64,000 bases of DNA from Hirudinaria manillensis. Lineage: Eukaryota > Annelida > Clitellata > Hirudinida > Hirudinidae. The notes under the pieces are model-generated. The model was not told the DNA's origin. It made no database searches and saw nothing but the letters and a program-made list of their open reading frames with translations. The stretch is from contig CM067534.1 of assembly GCA_034509925.1 (NCBI GenBank), forward strand, positions 1,153,501 to 1,217,500. The letters are read 5' to 3'. A program made the position numbers and the translations under genes. Positions 23,079 through 34,849 of the stretch are shown piece after piece; the stretch's first letter is position 1, and each line of letters begins with the position of its first letter.

Positions 23079-23101
23079 GGGGGCTTGGTTTATGAGCCCC
23101 C
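23079..23101 (+). repeat. GC-rich hairpin
   Basis: The arms GGGGGCT (23079-23085) and AGCCCCC (23095-23101) are perfectly complementary around a 9-nt loop. This is a stable stem in an AT-rich neighbourhood. No T run follows on the plus strand, so terminator function is not suggested. Confidence 0.6.
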
Positions 23102-23706
23102 GGGAAAAGATGGTCGACGATGTGGAGTGAAAGATTTAAAGGGGGAGCCGGAAATGCTCCCATATTCTTGGAAATGTTTTTTCTTGATTTTTTTTTTTTT
23201 TGTTTAAATGATTTGACAATTGATTTATTTTTAAGATTTCTTGGGGGTTTGGTTCATAAATAGAAGAAAATCTATTCAATTTATTTAATTTATTATTAAT
23301 TTGAATTTGAAGAAAAATGGAAGCATCTCCTTTAATTATTATTATTATTTATTAATTCTTCTTAATGAAATAAATACTAAATTCTGCAACTACAGTAGAA
23401 AATTAACCCATGTTATTATCCATGCATAACTAAAAACTCTTTTGCATAATAAATTCACAATGGGCGTGGTCAGAGTAAACCCTGAACACTGGCAGAGTTG
23501 CCGTGAGAGAGATCAACCTCATAGTGCATTCTTTTGTTTATTTTTCATCATTTTTTAAATTTTTTCCCAAAAAATCTCTTCATAAATCAAAGTAACATTT
23601 CTTGGTTGAAAATATCTTCGCGCTCGTGTAGGCAAGCAGTGCGGATGAGTGAGTGAAGAGTGCGGATCGAGTGAAAAGCCGGGTGCTGGGTGGATGTGTG
23701 CATTTG

Positions 23707-23893
23707 GAAGAAATGGGTAGAAACGGGTAGCTGTGAGTACCAATGTGAATGATTGGGTAGAATGGGTAGGATATAAACTCTTAAAGAGTAGGCTGGAAGT
23801 GATTTGTAATGGGTGGCAGAGAATATGAAAGGGAAGGAATGGGTAGCAACGAGTAGAAAAGGGTAGGAATGGGTAGAGAAGAGTAGGCGAGAA
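23707..23893 (+). repeat. Degenerate GGGTAG minisatellite
   Basis: About ten GGGTAG words, often AATGGGTAG, spaced 7-40 bp apart with AAA, GAA or AGAG fillers. The plus strand is strongly G-over-C. It is not the telomeric TTAGGG. The overlapping minus-strand frames (Ser/Pro/Tyr/Leu-rich) are translations of the array. Confidence 0.7.
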
Positions 23894-24359
23894 GAGAACC
23901 CACGCTCACTGTAAACAACTTGCTGATGCGAGCCAGGCATGATTTATGGCACCCGGTTTTGCGCATGACAATTTACTCCCCTTACTTTGTAAAAGATTAT
24001 TTACATATTACAACTAAAATAATTATAATTGTTCGTAATAGTAATAATGTCGTTATAATGGGTTATAATAATTTATTTGTTATAAATAATTTTACTAATT
24101 TTCTAATCTGTTTTTATTTATCTTTAGTCCGACCAAGTTTGACATGACATTTTACTTTAAATTAAATAACAAATAATAATAATAATAACATCATTATAAT
24201 TATAATACTAACTAATAATAATACAACATAATTACTACTTTTTATAATAAATGTCTACTTTTTTTACCTCGCTAATTATTTCCATTAGAAAACTCCTGCC
24301 CAAAATACTGCGTGTGAACTCTTCGCTTGGAAATACATCGACCCGATAAAGCACCAAAG

Positions 24360-24680
24360 TCTACAGAAAGTCGGTGCCCGTGTTCGGGGCGGGATGTACG
24401 GCCCCCTGGCGTGCATTCAAATCAGTACAAAACACAGGGTGGGTGAGACCCGAGCAAACAAGTCCAATGCCTGTTGTTTATGGGGCAGCGTATTTACACG
24501 AACGACCCGCGGCTAATGGCTAGGGGGGTGTTGATCTTCAGGTTGTTTGTAGAAGGGGTGTGGTTAGCGGTGGGTTGGTGGATGGATGGATTGGTGGCCT
24601 TTGTAAGTCCTTAGAGGTGAATATAAACCTAGGGGTGGTTCACTGTTCAGTCCTGTGAGTGGGATTTTGGAGGACGTTTG
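24360..24680 (+). promoter_or_regulatory. GC-rich island with TATA and initiator pair
   Basis: The island has several G runs (a six-G run near 24525). TATAAA (24622-24627) is followed 27 bp later by an initiator-like TTCAGTC with its A at 24649, a spacing that suits a core promoter. A CTGTGAGT donor-like string at 24653-24660 is too close to be exon 1. No coding exon follows within the next kilobase that I can recognise. Confidence 0.3.
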
Positions 24681-24699
24681 TTATTGTTTGTCTGAAGGT

Positions 24700-25190
24700 T
24701 TTTTAAATCTATTATTTTAATGATGAATTGAATTTATTTTAATGTTGGTTTATGGGAGATTGTGATGTTTTAATTTTGAAAATTGAATTAAACGAAATTC
24801 TACTTAAATTGTTCGGTCATGACGCTGCAAAAAAGATCGTAATAAATCAATAATAACCTGGTTTGGGGACACTATGCCAAAAATCGAAACTGAGATTCAT
24901 CTCTGGAAAAACTCCGAAAACACACATCGTCAAAATAAAACAAAAATCACCACCCATCATTCACCTAGCTACTCATTCCCCCCAAAAGCGCCACAACCCC
25001 TCCTCCAAAACACCCCATCCCCACCCAGTGGAAGAAGGGTCATCGGTCAGGGTCGTAAAGATAGCCATATCATCTGATAAGGATGTATGCTTTCGCCGGG
25101 CTAAGGTTGGCTTGTTTACGTGCACCTGCTATGCACGCTGTAGATAAGTCGCTCGCGGAGCCAATGATTAGCTATGAAGATTGCGGGAAT
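24700..25190. other. Intergenic DNA without supported genes
   Basis: Overlapping frames at 24863-25147 and 24874-25077 run through CACCC/CAAAA-rich sequence and resemble no family. Nothing else is seen. Confidence 0.4.
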
Positions 25191-25195
25191 GCTGA

Positions 25196-25295
25196 TGAGG
25201 AAGAAGAAGACGACGACGGTGATGACGACTACGACGATGATGATGATGATGATGATGATGATGAGGAGGAGGAGGAGGAAGAAGATGACGAGGAC
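25196..25295 (+). repeat. GAA/GAC/GAT/GAG triplet tract
   Basis: The blocks go GAA, GAC, a pure GAT block and then GAG, all sharing GAN, so one frame is an uninterrupted Asp/Glu run (residues 40-67 of an 85-codon frame at 25083-25340). The change of third base in blocks, while the acidic frame stays intact, is what a coding acidic run would show, but no flanking coding support exists. Confidence 0.7.
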
Positions 25296-25597
25296 AAAAA
25301 TAAATCTTGGAGCAGCTGTCAACGACGGCTTCCGAAATAAGAAGCAGGGACTTCTTGAAGCGAAGGCGACTGGCTTTGATAAGCACTGGACGTTGATTGG
25401 CCGCTCTAGAATATTTGTTATTATTAAACAAATTAATGTAATAATATCTAAACAATTAATTAATTAATCGTTTAATGCTTAAAATTAATTAATTTTAAAA
25501 TATTTAAAAAGCTTTTTTTAAAATCAATCAACCACTACCACCCATTATACCACGTGACCAATTTTGTAACAACTGCAAACAATAGTTTATAATAGTT

Positions 25598-25599
<2 letters not shown>

Positions 25600-25688
<89 letters not shown>

Positions 25689-25740
25689 GTAATAATAATA
25701 ATAGTAATAATAATTATCATTATCATTATCATTATCATTA
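25600..25740 (+). repeat. (AAT)n then TTATCA microsatellite
   Basis: About 30 pure AAT triplets (25600-25688), impure AAT/AGT units, then four TTATCA hexamers to about 25740. Confidence 0.95.
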
Positions 25741-25929
25741 CCCTTATCATAAAATGTTTCTACTCGATAAACATAATAGTATTTACATAATAAATACATA
25801 TGTATAATATATATATTTTTATATTTTTATAATTAATGATGATTTATATAATATGTTATTTTTATAATAAATAGCTCCGTGGCTAAACACGACAAATCAC
25901 ATGAGCATCTTCTACCTCGAAATGAGGTG

Positions 25930-26039
25930 ATGGCGGCAAATGTGAATTTATTGGAAATATTTGCAAATTAGGAAGCAGAATAGCTGACCATAAATAAACC
26001 TTTTTACTTTACGTGACACAACCCTTTGAGATGACGTCA
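25930..26039 (+). promoter_or_regulatory. Promoter-like cluster: YY1, CCAAT, CRE
   Basis: ATGGCGGC (25930-25937, YY1-type), ATTGG (25950-25954) and a perfect CRE TGACGTCA (26032-26039) lie within 110 bp. The YY1-type string contains an ATG in good context (GTGATGG) that opens only 13 codons, MAANVNLLEIFAN, so it could be a very short coding exon, a short upstream ORF, or only a factor site. Confidence 0.3.
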
Positions 26040-26059
26040 CAGTGGTGAATCATAATTAT

Positions 26060-29000
26060 CAGATTAAAAAAATAATTATGATTAATATGTGAATTATAAT
26101 AGTGAATAATAATTATGTGACTTATGGATGTAATGAATTATTTTGCAATATTTGTAGATCCAAATGATAATAATAAAAAATGACAACCACAATAAAAATA
26201 TTAACTTGAATTGTTAATAATAGTAATTATAAATAAACCTAATATTGTGGTATGAAATACATTACAATTCATATTATTATCATAAAAGTAATACATTTTT
26301 TAAACAAATTATATTTTAATGTTTACAAAATTGATGACACGACTTTCAATACTACCCATAAATAATAACAACAACATGCTAATGAGATGGCCATAAGCCA
26401 TGCTCATTGTAATACATGAATAATTAATTTATGGTTGACTTGTGCTGTGATTGAAGGCAAGACATTCAGTCTTCGGAGACTCATAAATTAATCTCTACTT
26501 TTAAATCCTTTCAAAATATTTTATTTTCCTCTGAAGGCGTTTCAGAAGAACGTCTTTCCTACGTCCTTGATATTTTAATATTAATTATAATATTAAAAAT
26601 AATTATTAATATTAAAAATAATTTTCAATAATGTAATGTTATAATTATAATTTTATTTAGCAGCTTCAATGTTAAATTTTTTTACAAAATTATTTAGTTG
26701 GAAATATTTTATTATTCGGCTTTTATAACAGATTATACAATATTCTTTCAGTTAATAAACAACCTTAATAGAAACATCCCAATTATTATTATAATTATTA
26801 TTATTATTATTAAAATTATTATTATTATTATTAAAATTATTATTATTATTAATTTTAATGGAGTAAAGATTTATCTAAACAAATATATTTAAATAAACAA
26901 ATTTTGAAGATAATGTTATGAAATATTTTATATAATAATGTTCAATTTACAACAATTAATAGTTATAAAATAATTTTTTAAAAAAAGTTTATATAAGATT
27001 AATAGTTTTTAAAAAACGGAAATTAATATTCTTTCAAAATTACTAAGCGGTCATTAGTAATTAAAAGTCAATAAATTGTTGATAATAAATTGAAATAATA
27101 TCCGTAAAATCATCCTATAATAGAAATAAATCCAAATTTAAATGATTTATTTAATAATAAAATTGTATTTTTTTTAGGTAACACGTTGACGTGAATAATG
27201 TAGGCATTGTTCTGTTTTCTATCTTCAGACAAGGACTGCAATTTAAAAGGATATTTTATGTCGTGAGTTATAATTATTATAAAAATAATTGTGATTAAAA
27301 TTTATAGGGATATTTATTTATTCACTAACAATTAAAAAGTATTTAATTTTTATTTTCATTTAATTTTGTTTTTTTTTGAGTTAAATTTATTTTTCAATTT
27401 AAATAAACAGTTGTAAATAATTGGATATTATTGTGAAAATGGTTTTTAAAAAATCAGTTTATGAAATCATGATGATAATGATTTTTATTATTATGTGGTA
27501 TGAATTGGTAAAGTTATTATTGACTTATTATATTAATAAAATTATTGAATTACATTTAATAATCTATTTAATAATATTTAATGGAGAATATATCTATAAC
27601 TAAAATTTAATCAGCATAATACAATGCTATAGTTCTATTTATGTCTCTTTACCAAATATTTTCAGGTAAGTGGTAAATAATTTAAATTAATTTGTCAAAC
27701 AAATTCATTGTTTATATAAAGAAATATGTGCAATATTGAATTTTAAATATATCAGGTCATGACATATTTGTTTTATAATTAAAAATAAATATTTCATTCT
27801 TAAAACGTTATCATATATCATATCATCATTATCATATACATAATTATATTTAGACAGTTAACTATTAAAACTTATTTTATTTGCATGCAAATATTGATAT
27901 TTTATTCAAAAATGGAACATTTCATCACTTACAATTAAATTATGTTAATTGCATAATTCAGAATTTACTATGACATTATACAAATATAAAAATGCAATGT
28001 AAACAACATGATATTATTATTATTATTAATTTATATCACATTTTAATAAATTGTTTATTTTATTTAATATTATCATTTCATAGCACATTATAGTAACTAG
28101 TGAAAAATGTAATTGAAACATACCCTTAAAATTAAAGTAAGGTTAGGAAATAAAATTTTAATATGGTAATATTTTTAAATCATTTTCATTATTATCTTTA
28201 AAATGATAAAAATTGAAAGTTTGTAATTAATGGTATTTTTTCTTATTAATATTTTATTCAATTTATATCACTAATATATTTCTAAAACATATAAATGTTT
28301 AATATAAACTTAAGCTTTCATAATTATACCAATAACATTGCATTGTTTACCTTAAAACAATGCTAATTATCATAATTTATTAACAAGAGATTGGGTGACA
28401 GATGGCATGCATTAGCATAACATAGAGGTTGACCTCTTATGTCACACAAACAAATGTTTGGTTATTATTAGATATATAAACATATGCACTTTTAAGATGG
28501 AATTAATACATTTACAATTGTAATTAAAAATATAACATTTCTATTTGAGTAATTACTTCAATAATATTTTTAGGACATTTAATTTTATAATTAAACAATG
28601 ATTTATTAAAAATTGAATGAAAATATGTCAACTTACAAGAAGAAAATAATTCATTTCAGAGGAAAATAAATTTTAAAAATAGTTTTTAATCATTTCAAAA
28701 TTATATTCTTATATATTAGAACATTTAACAATTTAATTCTTTAAAAGGTTAAATTTAAAAATTAATTATTTATGAAAAATAACTTCAAAATGAAATAAGA
28801 TCTTTTTACACAGGATTAGAAATTATGAAACTTGACTATTATAAATATTATAATACGATTACAGATTTTCAATAAGATAAAATAAGGAAGTGACATTATG
28901 TCTGAAATATGATTACATTATATTATGAAAATATTACGATTAAATTATGAAAATCTTTATTTGGAATTTAAAAATTACAATAAGTTTCCAATTTATGGTA

Positions 29001-29640
29001 AAGGCATAATTAATAATTAGTTTGCAGGATGGCCAGGAGTTGTAAATTATGATTTTTTCTTATCTCACGGTTGTAAATCATGGCTTCTACTTCGGTAATA
29101 AATTTTCAAGCAACGGATTTCAAATAAATTATGCTTTAAAGGAGATAAACAGGTGAATATTTTTAAGCATTTTTGAGAATAAAAGTTTCTTATTAATTTA
29201 TATTGATTGAAATAAAAATATAATAATTTATTTTTTTTTTTATTTGGTTAATGTTTCACATTAGATTTTTAATTATGACGGAGACAGTTGAAGCATAAAT
29301 TATGTTAATCAAAAATCAAGTCGTTTTCAGATTTTTCCAAAATTAATGCAGAGAAAATGATTTTCAAATTGAATCTGATATTTGTCTATTTCGATATTTT
29401 GTTAATTATTGTAATTTACAAATTAATAACAACATTAATCCATTTAATTAGGCAATTATTCATATCGAAATTGATTTTTCATCTTCACCTTTCTCTAGCC
29501 TTAAAATTATTTATATTTTTCTTAATTTAAATACAATTTGAATAATTACCTTTTTACTGAATATATTTTGGAGTTGATATAACTGGCATTTTTATTTTAT
29601 ATTTCATTCGATAGGTGAAATTACAAATCAGTCCCTAGAA
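26060..29640. other. AT-rich noncoding DNA
   Basis: About 3.6 kb of A/T-dominated sequence with an ATT tract at 26785-26855. Short frames (26698-26892, 27421-27603) are Ile/Tyr/Asn-rich from composition. No signal worth naming. Confidence 0.6.
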
Positions 29641-30640
29641 CAACTCTGGCGAATGAATTAAAACCGTAATTTCTTCTAGAGACAAATCTTTAAATTTCTT
29701 TCTATTGTTGACATTTTATCTAAAATATTTGCCATGCTACCGACATCCATTCATCAACTCATCAATTCATCACGGAATGCACGTCTGGAATGCAATGAAT
29801 AATTCATTTAAGTGCATTCGTAAAATTCCTTGGCACTCTTGGTATTACAGACGCAAGTACTTGAGATAATGGAAACATCAGTTCCACATTTATTACGTCC
29901 ATTAAGAGTGTCTCTTTACGTGATTTTCATCTTCATTTTTCAGATTCTTCTCTTGAGAAATTCAATACTTGTCTTTTTTTGTTGTAAAATCTGGTTAGTT
30001 ATGGTCAAATGTTGGAGACATATGTTTTGTGTCGGTGAGAAATTGTTTTCTGGAGCTTTAATTACTTGGAAAATATATATTAAATTGAATTATTATTCAG
30101 AAAACTAATTATATTGCCAATTGAAATTAAATTTCCACTGAATTGCTTTACGGATTTAAATGTTTTTCCCTTGGAACGCATTTGTGTTGTCATCACCATT
30201 TTGCTGGTTCTAATTATTTAAATAATTAACTTTTTAAGAATCGATTAGTAATTTCTAGCTATATTAATTCCATTTATTCGAGTAAATCTGCGAAATCGCG
30301 TGACATCTTATAATGTCAAAATAGGAAATCAGTGTTGGACATAATTCAAATCCAGAAGATATTCCAGGTGGATTGATTCAGTTTCGCTTGATATATTTTC
30401 TAATCATTTAACTATCACTGTTCATCTGCTGATATCTAAAAGTATCCAAATATATCATTCCAGACATCACCATCATAACGTAAGATATATTCCTCTCTAC
30501 TTACTACTTATACTATTATTACTATTACATCGGCATCATTATCATAATATCACCGCAATCGTTATCATCATTGCCTCAAAAACGGTGAGATAAAGAGCTC
30601 TTGAACATAAAGATGGAGGATCATTCATCTTGACATTCAC
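29640..30640. other. Moderately AT-rich DNA without a supported gene
   Basis: A 92-codon frame at 29830-30108 (TTG start) is hydrophobic (a VSLYVIFIFIFQILLL segment) with no recognised family. ATC/CAT words are scattered to 30560. Nothing firm. Confidence 0.4.
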
Positions 30641-30678
30641 AAGTCGCGAGAAAACGTCAACAATTCACAACAACAGCA

Positions 30679-30815
30679 ATGGATGGATGGATGGATGGAT
30701 GGATGGATGGATGGATGGATGGATGGATGGATGGATGGATGGATGGATGGATGGATGGATGGATGGATGGATGGATGGATGGATGGATGGATGGATGGAT
30801 GGATGGATGGATGGA
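30679..30815 (+). repeat. (TGGA)n tetranucleotide tract, about 34 units
   Basis: Essentially uninterrupted TGGA/GGAT over 137 bp, making it the purest and longest tetranucleotide tract here. Because four is not a multiple of three, all frames cycle through Met-Asp-Gly-Trp on this strand and Ile-His-Pro-Ser on the other. These account for every ORF over the tract. Confidence 0.98.
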
Positions 30816-31249
30816 GATTCGAACGAATGAATGGATAAGCAATTCACAAGAACAGCAGTTCACTACTGCAGCATTTCACCATGTCTGTGTTTAGTGACTT
30901 ATATTCATATTGTTTCCAGTTAACGTTTCAATGTATAACCAATTTTTCATTAATTTGTTTGCATTTTTATTCTTAATAAATGTTGAAAATTTGTAATCAA
31001 TTGTCATGATTACAATAGTAAAATTACACTTTCAAGTTCATGTGTCCTTCAAATGACCTTCCAAAATTCTTCTTTGAACTTCTTTGTGTGCTGCAATAAG
31101 TTACAGTTTGTAAAACATTACGATTCATCACGTGGTTACGAAATGCAAACAATCGATTTGAAATTGTGATCTATTTTAATAATTTAAACAAATAATTGTT
31201 TTATTACCATCTTGTGATAGTAACGGCTATATAAAATATATCTTATTAT

Positions 31250-33140
31250 TAAGTGCTAGGTAAAAAAAATAATATTAATATAAATTGGTATATATAATAA
31301 TTAACATTTATTTTTATTATATATATTTTATATATTAAATACCAATTATATTACCGAAATATTAATTAATTATAATATATATTACACATATTATATCGTA
31401 ATAAATGAATGTAAAAAATATTTTTACTCCAAAATATTGAAAATAATATTTAATCAGCATTTACTAAAATTATAGATCAAAACGGATCAAAGATATCTTT
31501 TACATCTGATATGCGAATTAAATGGATTTTAAATTAATTCCAGTTTAATTAATAACAACAACACATTGCAATTTCCGTGAAATAAAAACCCACATTTGAA
31601 TCTCCAAGAAATATTTTCACTGATATAAAATAAATAAATATAAAAATATACACGAAATCATTTTTGATGAAATCTTAAGAAATTAAATTGCAATAAAAAC
31701 ATTTATAATTCAATATTCAAATTTATATATTCAAATAATTCAAATCAGAATTTAGGGCGCCATAATTTTCAGTCTTAACCGGGCCATTATCTGCCTTGGA
31801 AAGTATTAAACTTTGGCCAACATCTTTTGGTCAAAATGGCTGCTCAAGATGAATAACAACGTAGTTTCCTGTTACTGGGTTTAAGTTCTTATTATTTTGA
31901 AGTGTTTCGTCGGAAAATATTATTTAAAAACATTTTTTTAATAATTATTAAATATATATATATAAATGTGGTAAATAAATGCGATAGAGTAATAGCAATA
32001 ATAAAAATATTAATAATAATAATAATAACTCAATGATTTTATTTATGGTACATTACAAAATACATTTGCTTACATTTATAATTATTAATAAATCACAATT
32101 GTAATAGTTACAAATTAAATAATAGATTAGGAAACGTAAAACCGTTGTAATTCTATGTGTAAATATAACATATTGGAATTTATAATTTTGGATATACCTT
32201 ATTACAGGTAATAATTTTAGTAGATCGTTTGCACATGATGTGATGTATTTATAAAAAAACAATGCCTCCTAAAAATTCATTATTTATAATTATTATCAAT
32301 ATAATATTATTATATATATAATTATTAATTATTGCAACAACTTTGTTTTGAACAAAGAATTTGTTTCATACAAAGTCATATTAATCGCTCAATCTGCAGT
32401 TTTACACCAAATCAAAGAATTTCGTGCCTGGATACAATTTCGTGATTTAATATTTTTAATTTGTTAAATGTAAATTATAAATGATGGCATTTGCTTTATA
32501 ATTGAACTCCAGTTGAGACCACTACAAGTAATATTATTTAATAAATAAAATATTTAAGTTATTAAACTTAATAATAAACATTTTAATATTAAATGTTGAC
32601 AAAATATTTAATTGCTACACTTAATATTAAATATTGGTTAATTATTAAATAAAGGAAATATTTAATCCAATTTAATATTAATTACAGATTTAATGCAGTT
32701 AATTATTTTTAAAAGGCTGGATAAAGACGTAGAATTCAGAAGTATTCAAGTTTTATAAAGTTTAGTAATTTTTTTTTTTAAATATTTAATTTCAACTGCA
32801 GATTATTAAATAAATATAAATAAATGATGTGATAACAGAAATAATCTTCACAAAAATAAATAATCAAATCAAATTCCTTTTGTGTAATTATTAATTAATT
32901 GAATAATATTATTCAAACAATAATATTTATCATTATATTTACATTTAATAATTATTATTAAAATAATAATTATTTATTATTATATTAATAATATAATATA
33001 TTCGTTATTATTTCAAATTTTAAATACAAATGTGATTAATGAACACTATACTAGATTAAAGGTTAATATTTTGATTTTAATATTTTGTAAAAATTAACAT
33101 CTTTTTAATTGAGTTATTTCTTAAAATAATGTAGTAATTT
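31250..33140. other. AT-rich noncoding DNA
   Basis: Mostly A/T. A GC-richer 110 bp at 31755-31865 includes AAAATGGCTGC, a YY1-like ATG context, but only six codons are open (MAAQDE). No gene. Confidence 0.55.
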
Positions 33141-33887
33141 TGCACTTCATTAGAATTATTTCTTTTATTGATTTTTTTGTGCATACATCGATCCATCAAT
33201 TAAATTTGCACATCCACCGATCCATCCATCTATCCTACCCTCCGTCCGTCATCCATCCACTCTTCTGGGGTTCATATAAAATTACATTAAATGTTACTTT
33301 AAAATATAAAAATTGCTATTATTAAAGAACTTCTGAAAAATATTCTGAGATTACAAAATTACAAAATTAATTTCAATAGTAAATCCTTTGGCATAATATT
33401 AACCATTATAATTTCTTTTATTTTTTATGGACACGTTATGCATTTATTCAAATCAGGTTTGAGCTGGGATCATTATCAGAGGCCACCATTTTTGAGGTTA
33501 TGTAGGTCAAAGCAGCTTACCTTTGAACTTTGATGACCTTTGCACGATGTTCTGTATGTTGTGTCTTGTATTCAATGTTTGTATTGTATATTATCACATT
33601 TGTATTAAATCATACATCGCATACTGAAGCTTTGTTTTGTTTCGGGTTTGCTTTTTAATTTTTATTTAACTTGAATGCAATATTTTGTTTTAGTAAATAA
33701 TTGAACTAAATTCATAGCGATGCAACAAAAAAAGGATATTTTTTAAAGTCACAAATGAAGTTTAAAAAATAAAGTTTTAAAATATCTGATATTTTTTTAA
33801 ATTCAATCCTTATTTTCTAGGAAAAGTCGAAAGTAATAAATGAACAAATTCTGAGAAATGCTGTTTTTTTTTTTTTTAATTTGTAAA

Positions 33888-33944
33888 GTAAATGTAATTT
33901 GATTTACCTGTAAATGTAATTTGATTTACCTGTAAATGTAATTT
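33888..33944 (+). repeat. 22-bp tandem repeat, 2.6 copies
   Basis: The unit GTAAATGTAATTTGATTTAC plus CT is repeated exactly at 33888-33909 and 33910-33931, with 13 bp of a third copy. Within each unit GTAAAT and ATTTAC are inverted repeats, so each copy can form a small hairpin. Confidence 0.9.
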
Positions 33945-34021
33945 TTTTGGCTTCTGTTGTAATCAGCTGAACTTTTTAAACCAGTTGGTCACGATCTTAA
34001 GTCCTCTGTAAATACGATTTG

Positions 34022-34427
34022 TTGGTTTGTTGAGACAATATGAACGTAATTATGGAGATGATTTAAGCTTGAGCACAGCCTAGTAACGTGCGTGTTATGT
34101 ATGATATTGTATTGTATTGTTCTTGATTGTTTATAGTCATTTATAATTCGATTTATTGACAAAATAGGATCGTAATTATAGAAATAATTTAAGTTATAAA
34201 TTTACTAGTAACTTGTGCGTTATATATTATATTGCATTGTATTGTATTGTATTGTATTGTATTGTATTGTATTGTATTGTATTGTATTGTATTGTATTGT
34301 ATTGTATTGTATTGTATTGTATTGTATTGTATTGTTTTGTTTTGTTGTTTTTATATTGATTTATTATAGTTAGATTGTCAGTAAATTAAACAATAATTAT
34401 AAAACGAGACTTAAAACAAAAATCGGT
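34022..34427 (+). repeat. Diverged tandem duplication (about 120 bp) hosting an ATTGT expansion
   Basis: Copy 1 is 34022-34140 and copy 2 is 34148-34360. They share in order GATTTRTTGA-like, CGTAATTATRGAAATRATTTAAG-like and CTAGTAACGTGCGT-like words before ATTGT repeats. A partial third copy runs about 34370-34427. Copy 1 has only three pentamers where copy 2 has 20 pure ones, so the pentamer expanded after duplication. Confidence 0.6.
34236..34335 (+). repeat. (ATTGT)20 pentanucleotide tract
   Basis: Twenty uninterrupted ATTGT units, preceded by one ATTGC and followed by TTTGT variants. Confidence 0.98.
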
Positions 34428-34599
34428 AAATTGTGAAAAAATTGTAAAACATGTACATCATGAGGTTTCCATCTTACGACAAAGAAGAATGATTCAAAAG
34501 CCAATCCAACTTCGTCCAAAGTGACCTTGAACATTATTTCGGTTCGACTCCTAAGTCGTCCAAATCTAGGCTTCCATTGTTTTCATTGTTAGCCTTACA

Positions 34600-34732
34600 A
34601 TGAATGAATGAGTGAATGAATGAAAGAATGAATGAGTGAATGAATGAATGAATGAGTGAATGAATGAATGAGTGAATGAATGAAAGAATGAATGAGTGAA
34701 TGAATGAATGAATGAGTGAATGAATGAGTGAG
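34600..34732 (+). repeat. TGAA array with 60-bp higher-order period
   Basis: Tetranucleotides TGAA, GTGA and AAGA occur in a fixed order that repeats every 60 bp: 34621-34680 and 34681-34730 are identical up to near the end. The variant units mark the larger period, showing amplification of a 15-unit block rather than single-unit slippage. Confidence 0.9.
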
Positions 34733-34765
34733 TATAGGAAGCTGTGGAGTTTTTATTTCGACTTT

Positions 34766-34825
34766 CCTTAGCTTAGCTCAGCTTGGCTTGGCTTGACTTT
34801 GCTTTGTTTTTTTTTGTTTTGCTTT
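34766..34825 (+). repeat. Degenerate GCTTN pentanucleotide array
   Basis: GCTTA, GCTCA, GCTTG (three in a row), ACTTT and GCTTT in 5-bp register, ending in T-rich sequence. Confidence 0.65.
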
Positions 34826-34849
34826 GTAAGCTTTGTTAGCTAAGGTTTA

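Noticed and set aside
23707-23893. Interstitial telomere
   Set aside because: GGGTAG is not a permutation of TTAGGG, TTAGG or other known animal telomere units, and spacing is irregular.
23555-23966. Ser/Pro/Tyr-rich minus-strand ORFs of 61-117 codons
   Set aside because: They translate the degenerate GGGTAG array; the repeated Tyr-Pro-Phe/Leu words follow its period.
30630-30894. Overlapping ORFs of Met-Asp-Gly-Trp or Ile-His-Pro-Ser
   Set aside because: Translations of the TGGA tract; tetranucleotides without stops keep all frames open.
34541-34551. Perfect tRNA B-box GGTTCGACTCC
   Set aside because: No matching T-stem, acceptor stem or A-box at the right distance, so no tRNA is called. 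The same holds for similar strings near 8108 and at 8522.
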